From assembly GCA_025200525.1 (NCBI GenBank), contig CM045762.1:102822682-102886681 (forward strand): DNA of 64,000 bases. Direction: 5' to 3'. This DNA comes from Camellia lanceoleosa (lineage: Eukaryota; Streptophyta; Magnoliopsida; Ericales; Theaceae). Positions 46,959-59,019 of the stretch are shown in pieces; positions within the stretch are counted from its first letter, which is position 1, and each line of letters opens with the position of its first letter. The notes below the pieces were generated by a model that was given only the letters and a program-made list of their open reading frames with translations, did not search any database and was not told the DNA's origin. The position numbers were made by a program, and so were the translations under genes.

Positions 46959-48020
46959 GGCTTTGTTTGGTGCAGCTTTCGAAAGTTGATTCCATCCCTT
47001 CACCTGAATCATTTGTTTGGATAGCATGTTAGAAAATTGATTCCACCACAGCTTTCAAAACACACTGTTGTTTCACGTTTGGCAGAACTGCTTGCAATCC
47101 AGAGCTCTCACATTTTTGTACATACCCTCTGATTTGTCTTCTCTATTCTGAAAAGGTTCACGTGTCAAAGAAGAGCAAAGCTGAAGATGCTTCACGAGTG
47201 AACTACAGCTCTTCAATTACTTCCTCCTCTTTTTGAACATTTCTCTGACGTTGAAATTCAAACAATGCCTACGAACCGATTCCTTTCCACCCATAAATTG
47301 GCATCAACAAGGTCCCACAAATCAAGTGACTGTCAATTTGTACGTTGTGGTCGATTCACCCTCTGGACAACGAAGCAACGATAACAAAGAGGTACAGCGT
47401 TCATAAATTTCTATCCAAAAATATATATAGGTTTTGTATGTAATTGATTGATTTTGTGCTTAATTCCGAAATGTGTTTGTCGTAGGTCAAATTTGTGAAG
47501 CCTTCTCTCAAATCAGAGGGCATCCGAAGCAACGCAGATCGACCATCGTACACACTCCGTCACCGGTGACAATTATTCAAGTCCTGCTCTTATGGTATGT
47601 ATGTCCTTCAGTCGATCTGTTATGGAATGGCTGAGAGGTGTGATGGGTTCTCTCTAATTTGGGCAAAAGTGGCTGAGTTGATCATCCACCCAGACTTCCA
47701 GCTAGTCGACTGCCAACTGGGTTCGACTGTTCGGCTGCTTCTACTCTTTGTTTCTTGTTCTACTTTTTGTTTCTTCTTCTGCTTTCTTATAAGAATGTTT
47801 AAATTTTGATTTCCCAGCACTCTTTTAGTTTTGTTGTGATTAATCTTCATTTATCATATTTGAAGTGACACAAAAATGATTCATACGATTTTTTTGCCTT
47901 TTTACTGGTGGATGAGGTTCAATGGAAACAAGTTTCTTAGGACTGATGCACAAGTTGTACAAGGTGTTCTTATTTTTCAATTTCCACATAAGCTTAGTTT
48001 ACATATAAATTGTGTGTTAG

Positions 48021-49005
48021 ATGGATATGAACAATTCAGATGATAATCAAGACACAAAAATATGGAGCTCTAGAATTGAATTAAGGCTAATTAACATGTT
48101 GAGAGACAAGGTGCAAAAAAACCAATCAAGAAACCATAGTACTGTCTAGACGCCTAGGCATTGAACCCATTTTGCAATGGAGTTGCAAAATGCATATGGG
48201 TTCCGATACACACGAAAACAAGTTAGACAAAAATGTCATCGACTTAAAGCTGATTACTTAACTTTCAAGCAGCTTCAGACATAGATTGGTCTTGGATGGG
48301 ATCCAATTGTAGGAACGGCTATTGCACCAGATGACTTTTGGGATAAGGTATTATATTAACTTGTTCCCTTTTATTTAGATTTATTTGTAATATTTTGTCA
48401 CACGTACCATAAGCTTATGTCCATATTTTCCAATTGGAGGTAGGCATAAAAAATGTAAAGAAATTCAGGACAAAAGGATTTGAGTATTTTCACAAAATGG
48501 CCAAAATTGTTGAACATTGTTATGCCACAGGGGCCTTGTCTCGTGTATCTACACAAGGGGCCCCTGACTCTGATGAAGAGGACGATATGCTTAACAAATT
48601 TTGGTCACCTAGAGCTGGAGGTAGCAATGCGGCTGATGCCATTCCTATTGATTTGTGTGGAGATGAGTACATGGAAATAGCGAAGGGCAAAAGTCACAGG
48701 AGGGGCCATAGCTAGAGTGATAGTGATCGTTCCAAAAAGTCACGGTCAAGTGGCTTTGATGATGTTTGCGCAGCTTTCACTGCCTATGTGTCGGCAAAGA
48801 CGGAACAGTCCCGTGCACGATCAGTAGACACGGAAGCTGTAAGTGCAGGTGGTGATGACTATTCCCTTGACGCATGTCAAGATGCCGTGCTTCAGCTGGG
48901 AGACATCTAGTGCAGTATGTTAAGGCATTGACACTATCCAAAGATAAGGATTGGCAGAGGTTTTTTATGCGCATATGCGCGCCTATCAATGATCCTCCAA
49001 TCTAA
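48021..49005 (+). pseudogene. Myb/SANT-like protein of Harbinger element (broken)
   Basis: In PIF/Harbinger elements this protein binds DNA and helps bring the transposase to the nucleus and the element ends. Exon 1 (48021-48347) reads MDMNNSDDNQDTKIW, LRLINMLRDKVQKNQ, LQNAYGFRYTRKQVRQKCHR, LKADYLTFKQL, GLGWDPIVGTAIAPDDFWDK, a clear Myb/SANT-like fold signature. Two TAG and one TGA codons interrupt it. A GT-AG-like intron separates exon 2 (about 48441 on), with KKFRTKGFEYFHKM, an acidic SDEEDD segment, a Ser/Lys/Arg-rich nuclear-signal-like part and a C-terminus YVKALTLSKDKDWQRFFMR ending at TAA 49003-49005. A stop at 48713 and one shift also occur. Confidence 0.8.
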
Positions 49006-49756
49006 ATTTCATAATTTTTTGATTTTTAATTATATAAGAAAATAGGATTTTTAACCTACAAATCTTGTGGGAGTTCCAAGTTTCCAATCTAAATTTGATA
49101 ATTTTTTAATTTTTAAAAATTAAAAAAATCTTCTACTAGCTAACTCTTATTCAAGCAAAAATAAATAAATAAATAAATAAATAATATCCCTTAATTTATG
49201 ACTTTTAAACGAAAAGTATATCAAATTTTTTTTTAAAAAATGAAAAGTATATTAATTCATTTCAAAATTCAAATTTGAGGGTCACTAAATATGGAAAGCA
49301 ATCTAGTAATTTAAATTTAAAATTGACACAAGATAAATTTAAAATTATAATGATTTATACCATGATTTATAAGTTTAAAAAACGAATTTAAAATTATAAT
49401 AATTAGCTCATAAATTTTTTATTTAGGAGTAATAAGAATGACGTTGAGATTATTTATATAGTTTACAAAAGAATGCTTTTAAGAAGAGATATTATGATCT
49501 ATCTCATGATTTATAATTTTTAAATACAAATTTAAAATTATCAAACAAGATGAACAACTATTAACTTGTATACATTGACTATATATTTCAATTTAATTCA
49601 ATACTCAAATGAGTAAGGCTAACTAATTAATTACAGAGGCTAATTTCATGTTCATCAATAACGACATTACTTATCCTCTTTGTAATATGTCAGAATAATT
49701 GTGCTTTTATTGTTATGTAGCCAAAACACTACATCATTTGATATAGAAAACAAAAC

Positions 49757-51165
49757 AATGGTAAGCTTATCAGAGGAAGATGAGGTTATGGAAGATTTTA
49801 TGGGTGTCTTCATGATTGCTTGTATCAATGAACATATGAGAGAGTCAACCACAAGAAGACTGCAGCGAACTTGTCCATTCAAAGGTGATGATTGCATCTT
49901 CAGTTTATTAAATGGCCACTTTGAAACAATGATGGACATCATGCGAATGGATGCCCCAACCTTTATTTTATTGAAAGGCGCTTTACTTCAAAATGGCCTT
50001 GCGAATATTGAAAAGATGCATATCAGGGTCGAGGAATCGCTTGCCATTTTCTTATATACATGCTCACAAAATGACCGACATAGGCTACTGGCCGATAGAT
50101 TTCAACACTCCACTGAAAATATTTGTCGGCACGTTAAAATCATTATGCGGGCACTATACAAGCTTGCAGCAACAGTTATCAAATCATGAAACCAACTGGA
50201 AATACAGGCAAAAAATTTTAAATGATAGGAGGTTTTACCCTTGGTTCAAGGTATGAGTATATGTTCCACCTACAAATTTGCAATAACGGTAACGAAGGAA
50301 ATTTTTTTGTTATTTTTCCAAAGTAAAATCTATGTTTGTGACGTGTTTGACATAAAACTTCTAATATGATGTAGAATTGTGTCGGTGCTATCGATGGCAC
50401 ATTGGTGGACGTGTGGGTCCCTGCCTCAAGACAGAACACATTCCGTGGTCACAAAGCCACGGTATCGCAAAATGTACTTGTAGCTTGCGACTTCGGTATG
50501 TTGTTCACATTTATCAATTCTGGATGGGAAGGAAGCGCCCACGACAATGTAATTTTAGTTGACTTAATTACAAGAGTTTATGTGCATTTCACACACCCAC
50601 CCCATGGTCAGTGTTACAAAATAACATACTGTACTTTGTAAAATACGATACTTGTGTACATGTATTTGACGGAGCGTTACAAACATTATTTACATGTAGG
50701 CAAGTATTATTTAGTGGATGCTGGGTTCACAAACATGCCATGATTTCTTGCCCCATTTCGTTCACAACGCTATCACTTGCAAGAGTTACATGGTTATCAT
50801 TATTTTGGCTCCAAGGAATTGTTTAATCACCGACATTCATCATTACAGAATGTCATAGAAATAACATTTGGAGTACTGAAGAAACGCTTTCCAAATTGCG
50901 GTCAATGCCTAATTACAAGTCAACACGACAAGGACACCTTGTGATTGCATGTTGTGTAGTGCATAATTGGATCTGTTTGCATGCAGCTATGGACCCATTC
51001 TTCATGGAAGTTGATAATGACATGGCGGTTGAAACAGCAGCAGAAGGGCTTGGTGGAGGCCAAGTTGAGTATGTGTACCTGTCACAACACGGGTTGACAT
51101 ACCAATTAAACTTGAGGAACGCAATTGCTAATGCTATATGGGAAAATCATGTGGGTCATGGGTAG
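49757..51165 (+). pseudogene. PIF/Harbinger DDE transposase (broken)
   Basis: The transposase cuts and rejoins the element. Exon 1 starts at ATG 49757 (MVSLSEEDEVMEDFM). It carries the helical N-terminal part (RLQRTCPFKGDDCIF, MRMDAPTFILLKGALL, VEESLAIFLYTCSQNDRHR, RFQHSTENICRHVKIIMRAL). A small shift near 50190-50210 precedes KILNDRRFYPWFK and a GT donor at 50251. Exon 2 (from about 50374) has NCVGAIDGT (first Asp) and FRGHKATVSQNVL, GWEGSAHDNVIL (second Asp). After a second probable intron comes YYLVDAGFTNMP (a stop follows where PGF is usual), then FGSKELFNHRHSSLQNVIEITFGVLKKRFP with the catalytic Glu, and CCVVHNWI. It ends at TAG 51163-51165. All three acidic residues are present, but at least two lesions disable it. 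Confidence 0.88.
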
Positions 51166-52673
51166 ATGTCTGATGTTAAGAAATCATATGAAGAAATATT
51201 TTTTTGTTAGTATTGTATGTACAATTCTTATTTCTTTTATTTGTAATTTGTGAGATGCAATTGTAATTTGTGGCATAATTTAAAAATTGTTTTTTTTTTT
51301 TTTTTTCATATATAGTTCTCTATTTTTTTAGTGTTCATGTTCAACAAATAGAATAAAGTCTGTTCTTCAACAAATTGTACAAGTCAATTCTTCAACAAAT
51401 TGAAACAAATGTTAGTATTTTTATTTGGTTTTTTTTTTTATGGGTGAAGTGGTCCAACATAATTTTAAGTTCCAAAATAAGTTTAATTTTTTAAATTTTG
51501 TTCAATTAAATTTTAAATTTAATCCAAATTCTCGTTTATCATTCTTATAGTTTAATTACACTAACGGTTGTAGACCAAATGATGACCATTATGTCACATA
51601 GTAAACAAACAAAATTTGTTTAACATGCATACCAAAAAAAAAAAAAATTAATCAAGTTTTTTTTCAAAGCAATATATAACCTTATTCTATAATTTTACCG
51701 TTTTAAAAATAATATATGATGTTATGAAATTTACAAAATAATGTTATTTTTTTACAATATTGTTAACATTATCATATACATAGGGTGAAATAAAAAAAAA
51801 TTGTGGATCAGATTGTAAAATTGATTCCAAATTTATAACAAGTTATTTTATATGTAAAATAATATAATAATTATGATGTTTGCTAACAAATTATTTAAAT
51901 TGATACATATTTGATATAATACGTCTTTTTATATTGATGACACAATTTGTTGTACCGTATTTAGTAATAATAATTATTAATAGCACATTTGATAGATTTG
52001 TCACTAATATTGATTTTGGATACATATTACACTTATTTAGAGATTGTGATATTTTTTCAATATCAGTGGACATTTGAAATTTTTTTAAAAAAAAATACAT
52101 AATAGAAATATATCCACTGTAGTGCACATTAAAATAAATACATTAATAATTTTAGTTTGACACACATCATAATTAAATTTAATTTGCATATTTTAGATGC
52201 CTGCACTGAGTTTATAGATGTTTCTGTTAATTTCTATAAAGCAATTCACAAATCAATGAGAGAGAATTCGTCAGAATCATAAAGCAAACCATCATTATAT
52301 AATACAATTTTAATATCAATGACAGACCATTAAATGATTTTCTTCATCCACTAACCCAAAAAAAAGAAAAAAAAAACAACAAATAGGTTGTAATTACAAA
52401 AAATAGTGCATAATACTAAAAACAAAACTAAAAACCAAAAACAAAAATTACAACCAAAAAAAATGTGCTTACATCCATGAACAAAAAAATTTAGCGAAGA
52501 GACAGTACTAGTACATCTATTAAAAAAAAAAAGAGGTAATTAGAAAAAAGAAAAGAAAAGAAAAGAGTAGCATAACAAACACAACAATTGAAAAAATAGC
52601 GAGTACAAGTACATCTTTAAAACAACCAAAAACCATAGATTGAGGAATACATCTAATTACTTATCCAAACATA
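51166..52673. other. No gene; AT-rich spacer
   Basis: Strongly AT-rich with homopolymer runs (T run at 51289-51306, A run at 51634-51647, and A-rich runs at 52370-52560). No domain seen. It lies between two convergent TE genes. Confidence 0.6.
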
Positions 52674-53901
52674 TCAACCATCATTGTCAGGTGGTGGTGG
52701 AAGTGGAGGAAAGTAGTGATGGTAGAGCTGATTGACTCGATGGTCAATTTGGTCAATGCAATTGCTTGTCACTTCATGACATCTTTCAGTGTCAACACGA
52801 AACTCACTAAATTGTTGAATTAGTGAGTTCTGAGCGGTGGCAAATGCATTGAACTGATTACCCAATGCATTGAACTGATTAGCCATTTGTTGTTTTCATT
52901 GAACACGCTAATTGTGTCGTTCTTGTTCCATAGCCAAATAATCATTCCAGTATTGTGGTTGTTTATTTTGTGACATGGCATTGTCATGGGGGTCTTCGGG
53001 AGCATTATCTATTGGTGCATTTCCAACATTCAGAGATCCCAATAAATTTTCAACACCACCAGCTCGTGTAAGTGTGTACTCTGAAATTGCTGAAGTGATT
53101 TTAGTCTCTACTTCACCTACAAGTCTGACATGAAAAGCTTTGAAATTTTTGGTTAGCAGAGCTCCAAAAACTAGTGACCAGACACTGATACTATCAAGAT
53201 TTACAACCACTATTTCCTTCATTAGTATGTAGCATAAATCCAATTTATGTCCAACTTGAAAACAATATAACAAATAGGCATTAAAAATTGGAACAAAAAT
53301 CAAAATGTCTTTTTTTTGGAGTGACATTTTCTATTATAAATCGATGAAGAATACGAAGGTGGGGTTTCAAATGTCTTGCTTGTAAATTACTACCGGTAAA
53401 TTGTCTCTCACAAATTATAGTATAAACTTCACTTATATCACCAATAATGTCAAGCAGGTTAGACTCACTCTGAAAATGGATTTGCAAATCCTCTAGCTGA
53501 ACGCCAATAATTTGTGCCAAAGTGTGGATGTTAAATGTGATTGTTTTACCTTTGACAAAAGATGTAAGACTATAGTTTCCATCTTCTCCCTCAGTAGGTC
53601 TCAAGTGAACATAAAATAAATACACAAGACGTGGGTATACCTTTTGTGGTAAATTGATTAAATTTAGCTACCCCATCGTCTCAAGTTTGGCAACCAACAG
53701 AGGATCATATTGAGGAGGAAGATTTACCTTTCTTTCGGTGACAATTGGTCGGTTGCGAAAATGTTGAAAAGCTTGTTCATGATTGTAAGTGAGAAAATCA
53801 GTAGTTGGATAAGCCTGAATTTGAGGCTGTTGTTGTTGTTGGCGTGGTGTAGGGTTAGAGGTTTCGCCATGTTCTGGTCTTGCTCTTTTGGTTTTAGGCA
53901 T
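52674..53901 (-). pseudogene. Plant transposon-protein-like gene (broken)
   Basis: The start ATG on the minus strand at 53901 begins MPKTKRARPEHGE, basic and nuclear-signal-like, then a Gln run. The middle reads HFRNRPIVTERKVNLP, YPRLVYLFYVHLR, TSFVKGKTITFNIHTLAQIIG, HLKPHLRILHRFIIENVTPK, then, after a shift in an A run near 53310, NAYLLYCFQVGHKLDLCYI. It ends in a coiled Asn/Gln/Phe segment and a PPLPPPPDNDG tail. This order resembles the uncharacterised putative plant transposon protein domain found in many TE-borne plant genes. Lesions: TAG at 53668, the shift, and TAG/TGA near 52905. Function unknown. It points toward the Harbinger transposase gene and may or may not share its element. 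Confidence 0.6.
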
Positions 53902-54849
53902 GACTTCTGAATATATAGTAAAGTCCAAGCTGATTATGCAATGTCAATGTGAATGGTGGATATTGGAGGTGGTAAATTTCAGTGGGTGGTGAGGAAATGG
54001 TATGAAAAGGTAAGAAAATTGGTGTGAAAACAAAAGCCTCAACCATGGAGCCTTGTTGAAAATTTCGAACAAGTGCAGCCGGTTGACCAGCTGGAAGAAC
54101 CCCCAGTTTACCTCCCGGTCGACCAGTTCTGTACAGCTTGTATGGAAGGTTTCAACTTTTGCTCTGTGGATCAGAAATTGATCAAAGCTCCTCATATCTT
54201 CTTGAAGAATACAGCTATGATTTGTAAATATATAGAGTGAATTCTCTATGGAAGCTGATATTGATTTAGGTAGGTGGTGGAGGGAAGTAATGGAGGTGGC
54301 TGTGTGTAGATCAAAAGTTGGTGATTGTATTGAAGTGAAAATGATAAAGGTAAATGAAGATGGTGAAGATATGAATGAAGTTGTTGGTTGTTTTCAACTG
54401 ATATAAAAGTTGTTGGTTAAATTCAGATGATAAAAATGATGAAGGTAAATGAAGGATGCCTAAGTTTCCCACTAAATTGATGAAAAATAACGAAATTTCA
54501 ATAATATTGAATTATGTGTAGTAAACTGCGTAGATGCTAACAAAATGATATTGTAATTTTTGTTTGACTCCCCATATATATAATAGCTGATAAATTTTGT
54601 GGCCCTTTATTTGAAAATAACAATACAATAAATAACAAATGATTTGTGACAGTAATTATTAAAAATATAAAAATATTTTAACTGAAAAATATTGAAAAAA
54701 ATAATTCGAACCAAATATACAATCAAAAGGTTTTTGAAATTAGTAATTGAATATTTATTCTGACCTTCAAATTATTTTGTTTGTAATATTTTCAATTAAA
54801 AAAAAATTATGTTATTTTTTGTTAATAATTAATTTTTTGAATTGAATTT
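53902..54849. other. Upstream region of the minus-strand pseudogene; no other gene
   Basis: No second gene is recognised. It contains a GGTTGACCAGCTGG / CGGTCGACCAG pair near 54080-54130 and GAAGGTAAATGA-type repeats at 54350-54460. Likely 5' leader and spacer. Confidence 0.45.
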
Positions 54850-55169
54850 TAAAAAGGGTTGGTTATGAGTGTTGATCAGAAATTTCAATAGAGTTTTGAG
54901 TTGTGTGTTTGATTATGAATTATAGATTTTTGAATTAAGTTTTGAAAACTCTTTTCAAAACTTATAACCAAACAAATTTTCTTATTTCACATGTCATATC
55001 AAACATTCAAAACTGAATTCAACACTCAACTCAAAACTTAATTCAAAACTCTTTTCAAAACTCATAACCAAATAAATTTTCTACACTCAAATCATAATTC
55101 TAAAACTCACAAACTCAAAATACAACTCTATTCTCAAATCATATTTTTAAAACTCTACCAAACGCTACC
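54850..55169. repeat. MITE-like palindromic AT-rich segment
   Basis: Words such as AAAACTCTTTTCAAAACT, TTATAACCAAACAAATTTTC and AACTCAAAACTTAATTCAAAA recur in direct and inverted order, so the segment could fold into a long hairpin. The right edge ACCAAACGCTACC resembles a PIF-type terminus reversed (GG....GTTTGGT). It could be a non-autonomous element or the right end of the Harbinger transposon. Confidence 0.4.
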
Positions 55170-55199
55170 CTAATTTTTCTAAAAACCCTACATTTGGGA

Positions 55200-55345
55200 A
55201 AATGTGAAACATTATTGAAAATGAGTGATTATTGTTGAAATTGTGAAATATTGATACATTGGAAATTTTAGAAATATTGAAATATTGGAAACATTGAGAA
55301 ATATTGAAATGTTGATGATTTGGATATATTGAGTATATTGGATAT
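55200..55345. repeat. Degenerate GAAATATTG repeat
   Basis: Around ten GAAATATTG/GAAACATTG/GGATATATTG words in a strand-biased tract. No gene. Confidence 0.7.
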
Positions 55346-56289
55346 AAAATTATGCTCTAAATTATATTGTTGTATTTAAAATATTCCGTTAAAGATAACT
55401 GTTTTTGGTTATTGGTGAATAATAGCATTGATCATTGTAGAATGATTATGAAATTAGGAAAAATTGAAACATTTCATAAATTCATGCATCCATTGCACTC
55501 TGATGGCTTACATTGCCATTGTGCTATTATTTTGAAAATGTTAGAAATGTTGACATGAAGTAAATACCTTGGTAAATCCGAATAGGGGGTGTAGTTGTTT
55601 GAGAATTAAGTTGACTTGAAATTCATAGTGAAAGTCTTAAAACACGCACGGAGTAGGTTCTAATTTTCCTCCAATTAAGAACCAGTAAAGTGGTATTTGG
55701 TAGTATTTTAAGAGACCAATAACAGGGTAATGCCCCCAAATTATTAATCATAAAACATTACTCATAACATAATTAATTCTAAACCATTCATTACCAACCA
55801 ACAACACTTATCCAACACCCTCTTTCTTATTGAACTATAATCTCAAAAATACAAATATCATATTCAACTTTTAGTTACATCAACAGTTGCATAGTTCAAG
55901 AAGTTAGAGGAGATGATATAAAAATGTCCTCTTGGCTTACAATATCAAGGCCATGCCTTCTTACAACAAAATGGATTCACGGTCCCAAAACACGTATGCT
56001 TGAAGCTTTCATAAAATACATCCATGAGCTTTCGTGCTCCAACCAACACAAAATTTCAACCTCTCTCACTGGGGTGGTGGCACATCACCAACTCCTGAAA
56101 TGTTAGATAGGAATGAGCCCAGTAGAAATTTTTTTGACAAAGTATCTCGTTATTCAAAGATTCATATGGTATCATCACAACCCCAAAACATATTTAATTC
56201 AACTCAGAATATTATTTTAAAAGAGAGCAAGAATCCAAAGTTTCCACAAAGTTGATAAATTCAACATCGAGGGTAAATATGCCATGAAG

Positions 56290-56530
56290 TCCCTAAGGAG
56301 AGTCCCAATACATACATATACATAGGTTTACATCCAAAAATATTTTTACATTTGTCGGCTATTAATACGATAGGAAATGGGCACCCAAAATTATCTATTT
56401 TTTCACTTTTACAAACTACAATACGGTAGGACCAGTGAACACTCAAAAACATTTTTTCACATTCGTTTGGCGATAAGCTTAAGACAGGGCAATTGGGCAC
56501 CTAAACTTTCTCGCGCGGGTACCAACCATA
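56290..56530. repeat. Degenerate ~60-bp repeat in LTR fragment
   Basis: Three loose copies around GGGCACCCAAAA / GTGAACACTCAAAA / GGGCACCTAAAC, each near TTTTTTCAC and a CGATAG/CGGTAGG/CGATAAG word. Confidence 0.55.
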
Positions 56531-57429
56531 CACAACACTTTTCCAAAACTGACTCTTTACCCGGACTCACATGCTATTTTCCTCCCCCTTAATAATATTT
56601 CCAATGTTTTCTAGTATTCATACATTCATTAGAATAAAAGTAATTTTTCACCATCCAAGCAATTTTGACAAATATAACCCTTTTTGATTGCAGCCAAGGC
56701 AAGAATGCCATGAACGGTGGTCATTTTAGTAACCCGGGGCAAATGTTTCCCCTATCTCTACAATATCCAATATCTCAAGAACATTCCAAATTCACAATTC
56801 TCCATTCAATACTTGTCAAGTATCAATGTTTCAATCACAAATTTTAAGAATTAAGGATCAATTTCATTTCACTACATTATTTCTAAAATTTCAAAATTAG
56901 GGTTTTTATAAAATTTGGTGCTTTTTCCCCTCTAACATATATAATATTAATTTCCATCAAAAACTTTCATAATCCATGGCTGAAAGTATAAGCCTTAAGA
57001 AAATTGTATTTTTGTAAGAAAACTTCAATTTATAGCTCAAACATTCATCAACTCATCAATGTCATGGCAACAACACATAATCATCTTCAAATCAAAGAGA
57101 TACAAGGTTAAAAGTAGTCCCATCTCAAGATTCAAGACCAAAAAGCTGGATTATCAATGAACTCTTTGTGAAATCCCAATCCAATCGGTAGAAAGCTTGA
57201 TTCCTTACCAAAACTCCAACTTTTACAAGCAATGGGGTTGTAAATCTAAGTAGAAATGGAGGATTCCTATAAAGGGGTGGCTAGGGTTTTCTAAGCTAGA
57301 GAGGGAAAAGGAGAGAGAAAAGAAAAAGCGAAGAAAATGATCTAAAAGTCACTTTTTAAGTGACTGATATCGCGTAGACCGCTCAAGCGGTGAATAAAAC
57401 CTCTCAGTATCTTTGCCTACAAAATAAGA

Positions 57430-57560
57430 CACTGGGAACCCCCTCATCTTCGCTCGAGCAACCACTTGTTCATTCGAGCGGTCCCTCAACCTATAAAATG
57501 AACTACTACGAGCACCTCATCTACGCTCGACCGATTTTTTCACTGCTCGAGCGGTCACCT
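57430..57560. repeat. CTCGAG palindromes in LTR fragment
   Basis: GCTCGAGC/ATTCGAGC/GCTCGACC words at about 57451, 57473, 57523 and 57545. Same motif family as 12550-12885 and 14770-15280. Confidence 0.6.
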
Positions 57561-57595
57561 GAAACGAATTGTCACGAGCAGACACGTACCTAAGT

Positions 57596-58560
57596 GTCAT
57601 ACCCCATCCTACCCCAAATAGAATAGTGTGGTGATCGGCCAGCAGTCGTGGACTACCAAAGGCCTAACCTATAAAACAAATTGGACTCATATGATAATTG
57701 GGGCAAAATTTTCATTTACAAGTGTGAAAGCCATTATTTCTTATATTGAGTCCATTTGAAAACATCCATTCAGAGCAGTGCATAACTATATGAAATGAAA
57801 GAATACATTCCTCTTACATTGTTATCTTTGAATTATTACATGATCTATACAACAAAAGTAAAATACAACACATATAACAAGGCTTTAAAAATCTAGCACA
57901 AGCATACAAGACCAGCTTCTATTCAAACTTCTCTTCGTAATCGAACTCTTCATCACCTACATATATATAAGGGAGAGGGGTGAGCCATTGTCCAGTGAAT
58001 AGTAATATAGTAGAGCGGTAAATGAATGAACACTGACAAGCTTTATAATCATATCATCAAATCATAATTTGAACATAGATTAACTTGAGTAAGACGATGC
58101 AAAACTTGACTTGCAAACAGATGAACTTTCTAAGGAACAAGGTGTTTAACCAGCCTGGGTACCGCTTAAATGACCCACCCGAAGGTGGCAAGGTCATCTC
58201 GGCCATCAAGACATTATTGGCGTAAGTCCCCCAATAACTAGGACTTCCAAGGTGTCTTTTAAATACATGTTAAAATAATTTCAAGTGTTCTAACTTTTCT
58301 TAGTGTTTCCTAATATTTTCTTAGATTATCCAAGGTTTTTTAAGCTCATTTCAAGTCTAAACCAAGTATTAACAAGTGTCAAATGGATGCCTAGAAGCAT
58401 CCTAGGTGATCAAGACTTGATGAATATTGAAGTGTGCCAAAGACATATGTTGAAGAGCCTTAAGTATTCCACAACAATTTCATATACTTTACATTGAAAA
58501 ATATCAAGTTTATATGTTTAAGGTTTAAGGAAATAAAAAGAAATGAAAGAGAACTAAGCT
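57596..58560 (-). mobile_element. Minus-strand LTR fragment, inverted partner of 61400-62000
   Basis: It begins TGTCATACCCCATCC, an LTR terminus. Reversed, it shares with 61730-61960 the blocks TACCCAGGC(T/C)GGTTAAACACCTTG, TTCATTCATTTACC, TATTACTATTCACTGG, CAATGGCT(C/A)ACCCC and ATGTAGGTGA. Hence the same LTR family lies here in opposite orientation. No gene. Confidence 0.6.
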
Positions 58561-58616
58561 AGGAAAGGAATTAGCCTGAAACGGTTGGGAAGAAAGTGAG
58601 CAGCCTTCAAGAAAAT

Positions 58617-58875
58617 GGAGAGTACGTAACCAAAAACTTGCATATGACCAGCAATCACAGTGATAGGGAACTCCAACTTCAACCAACGGCCAATGAAGGT
58701 GAACCTACGAGTGCAATCCAAACACGTTTCACGCAATGGAGAAAGATATGTAACCAAGAACTTGCACATGACCAGCAATCACAGCAATAAACAACTTCAA
58801 CTTTGGCCGACAGCCAACGAAGGTAAACACATGGGTGCAATCCAAACACGTTTCACACGAGTGGAGGAAGTGCAA
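58617..58875. repeat. Two-copy ~125-bp direct repeat
   Basis: GTAACCAA(A/G)AACTTGCA-ATGACCAGCAATCACAG through GTGCAATCCAAACACGTTTCAC occurs at about 58625-58735 and 58748-58857. A third, shorter echo (GTTTCACGCGAGAAAGTGAATGCAA, and GTGAATGCAA again) follows to 58970. Confidence 0.9.
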
Positions 58876-59019
58876 AAGTGATCAAAAACCTAAACTCGTT
58901 TCACGCGAGAAAGTGAATGCAACAAAGTATTAGAAAGCCTAACCACATTTCACATGAAAAGGTGAATGCAATAAAATGATAGCATATGTGATAGATGCAA
59001 AAAAATGATGTGATAGATA

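Larger units (their letters stand above)
46959..51165 (+). mobile_element. PIF/Harbinger DNA transposon (coding part)
   Basis: The element carries the two genes typical of plant PIF/Harbinger transposons in tandem: a Myb/SANT-like DNA-binding protein (48021-49005) and a DDE transposase (49757-51165). The proposed left end is GGCTTTGTTTGGTGCAG after CTA (46956-46958); PIF elements usually duplicate a 3-bp TWA-type site. The right end is uncertain. One candidate is ACCAAACGCTACC at 55157-55169 followed by CTA, which would add the antisense gene at 52674-53901 to the element. 46959-48020 is a non-coding leader, and 49006-49756 is an AT-rich intergenic part. Confidence 0.75.
55560..57595 (-). mobile_element. 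Minus-strand LTR fragment with CTCGAG motifs
   Basis: Reversed, it has the order seen in 14729-17783: CTCGAG-type palindromes (57430-57560), a CT-rich leader followed by CTAGCTTAGAAAACCCTAG (57260-57300), and a minisatellite further downstream (56290-56530). No gag or pol. The left edge is not defined. The right edge meets another LTR terminus (TGTCATACCCC) at 57596. Confidence 0.45.
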
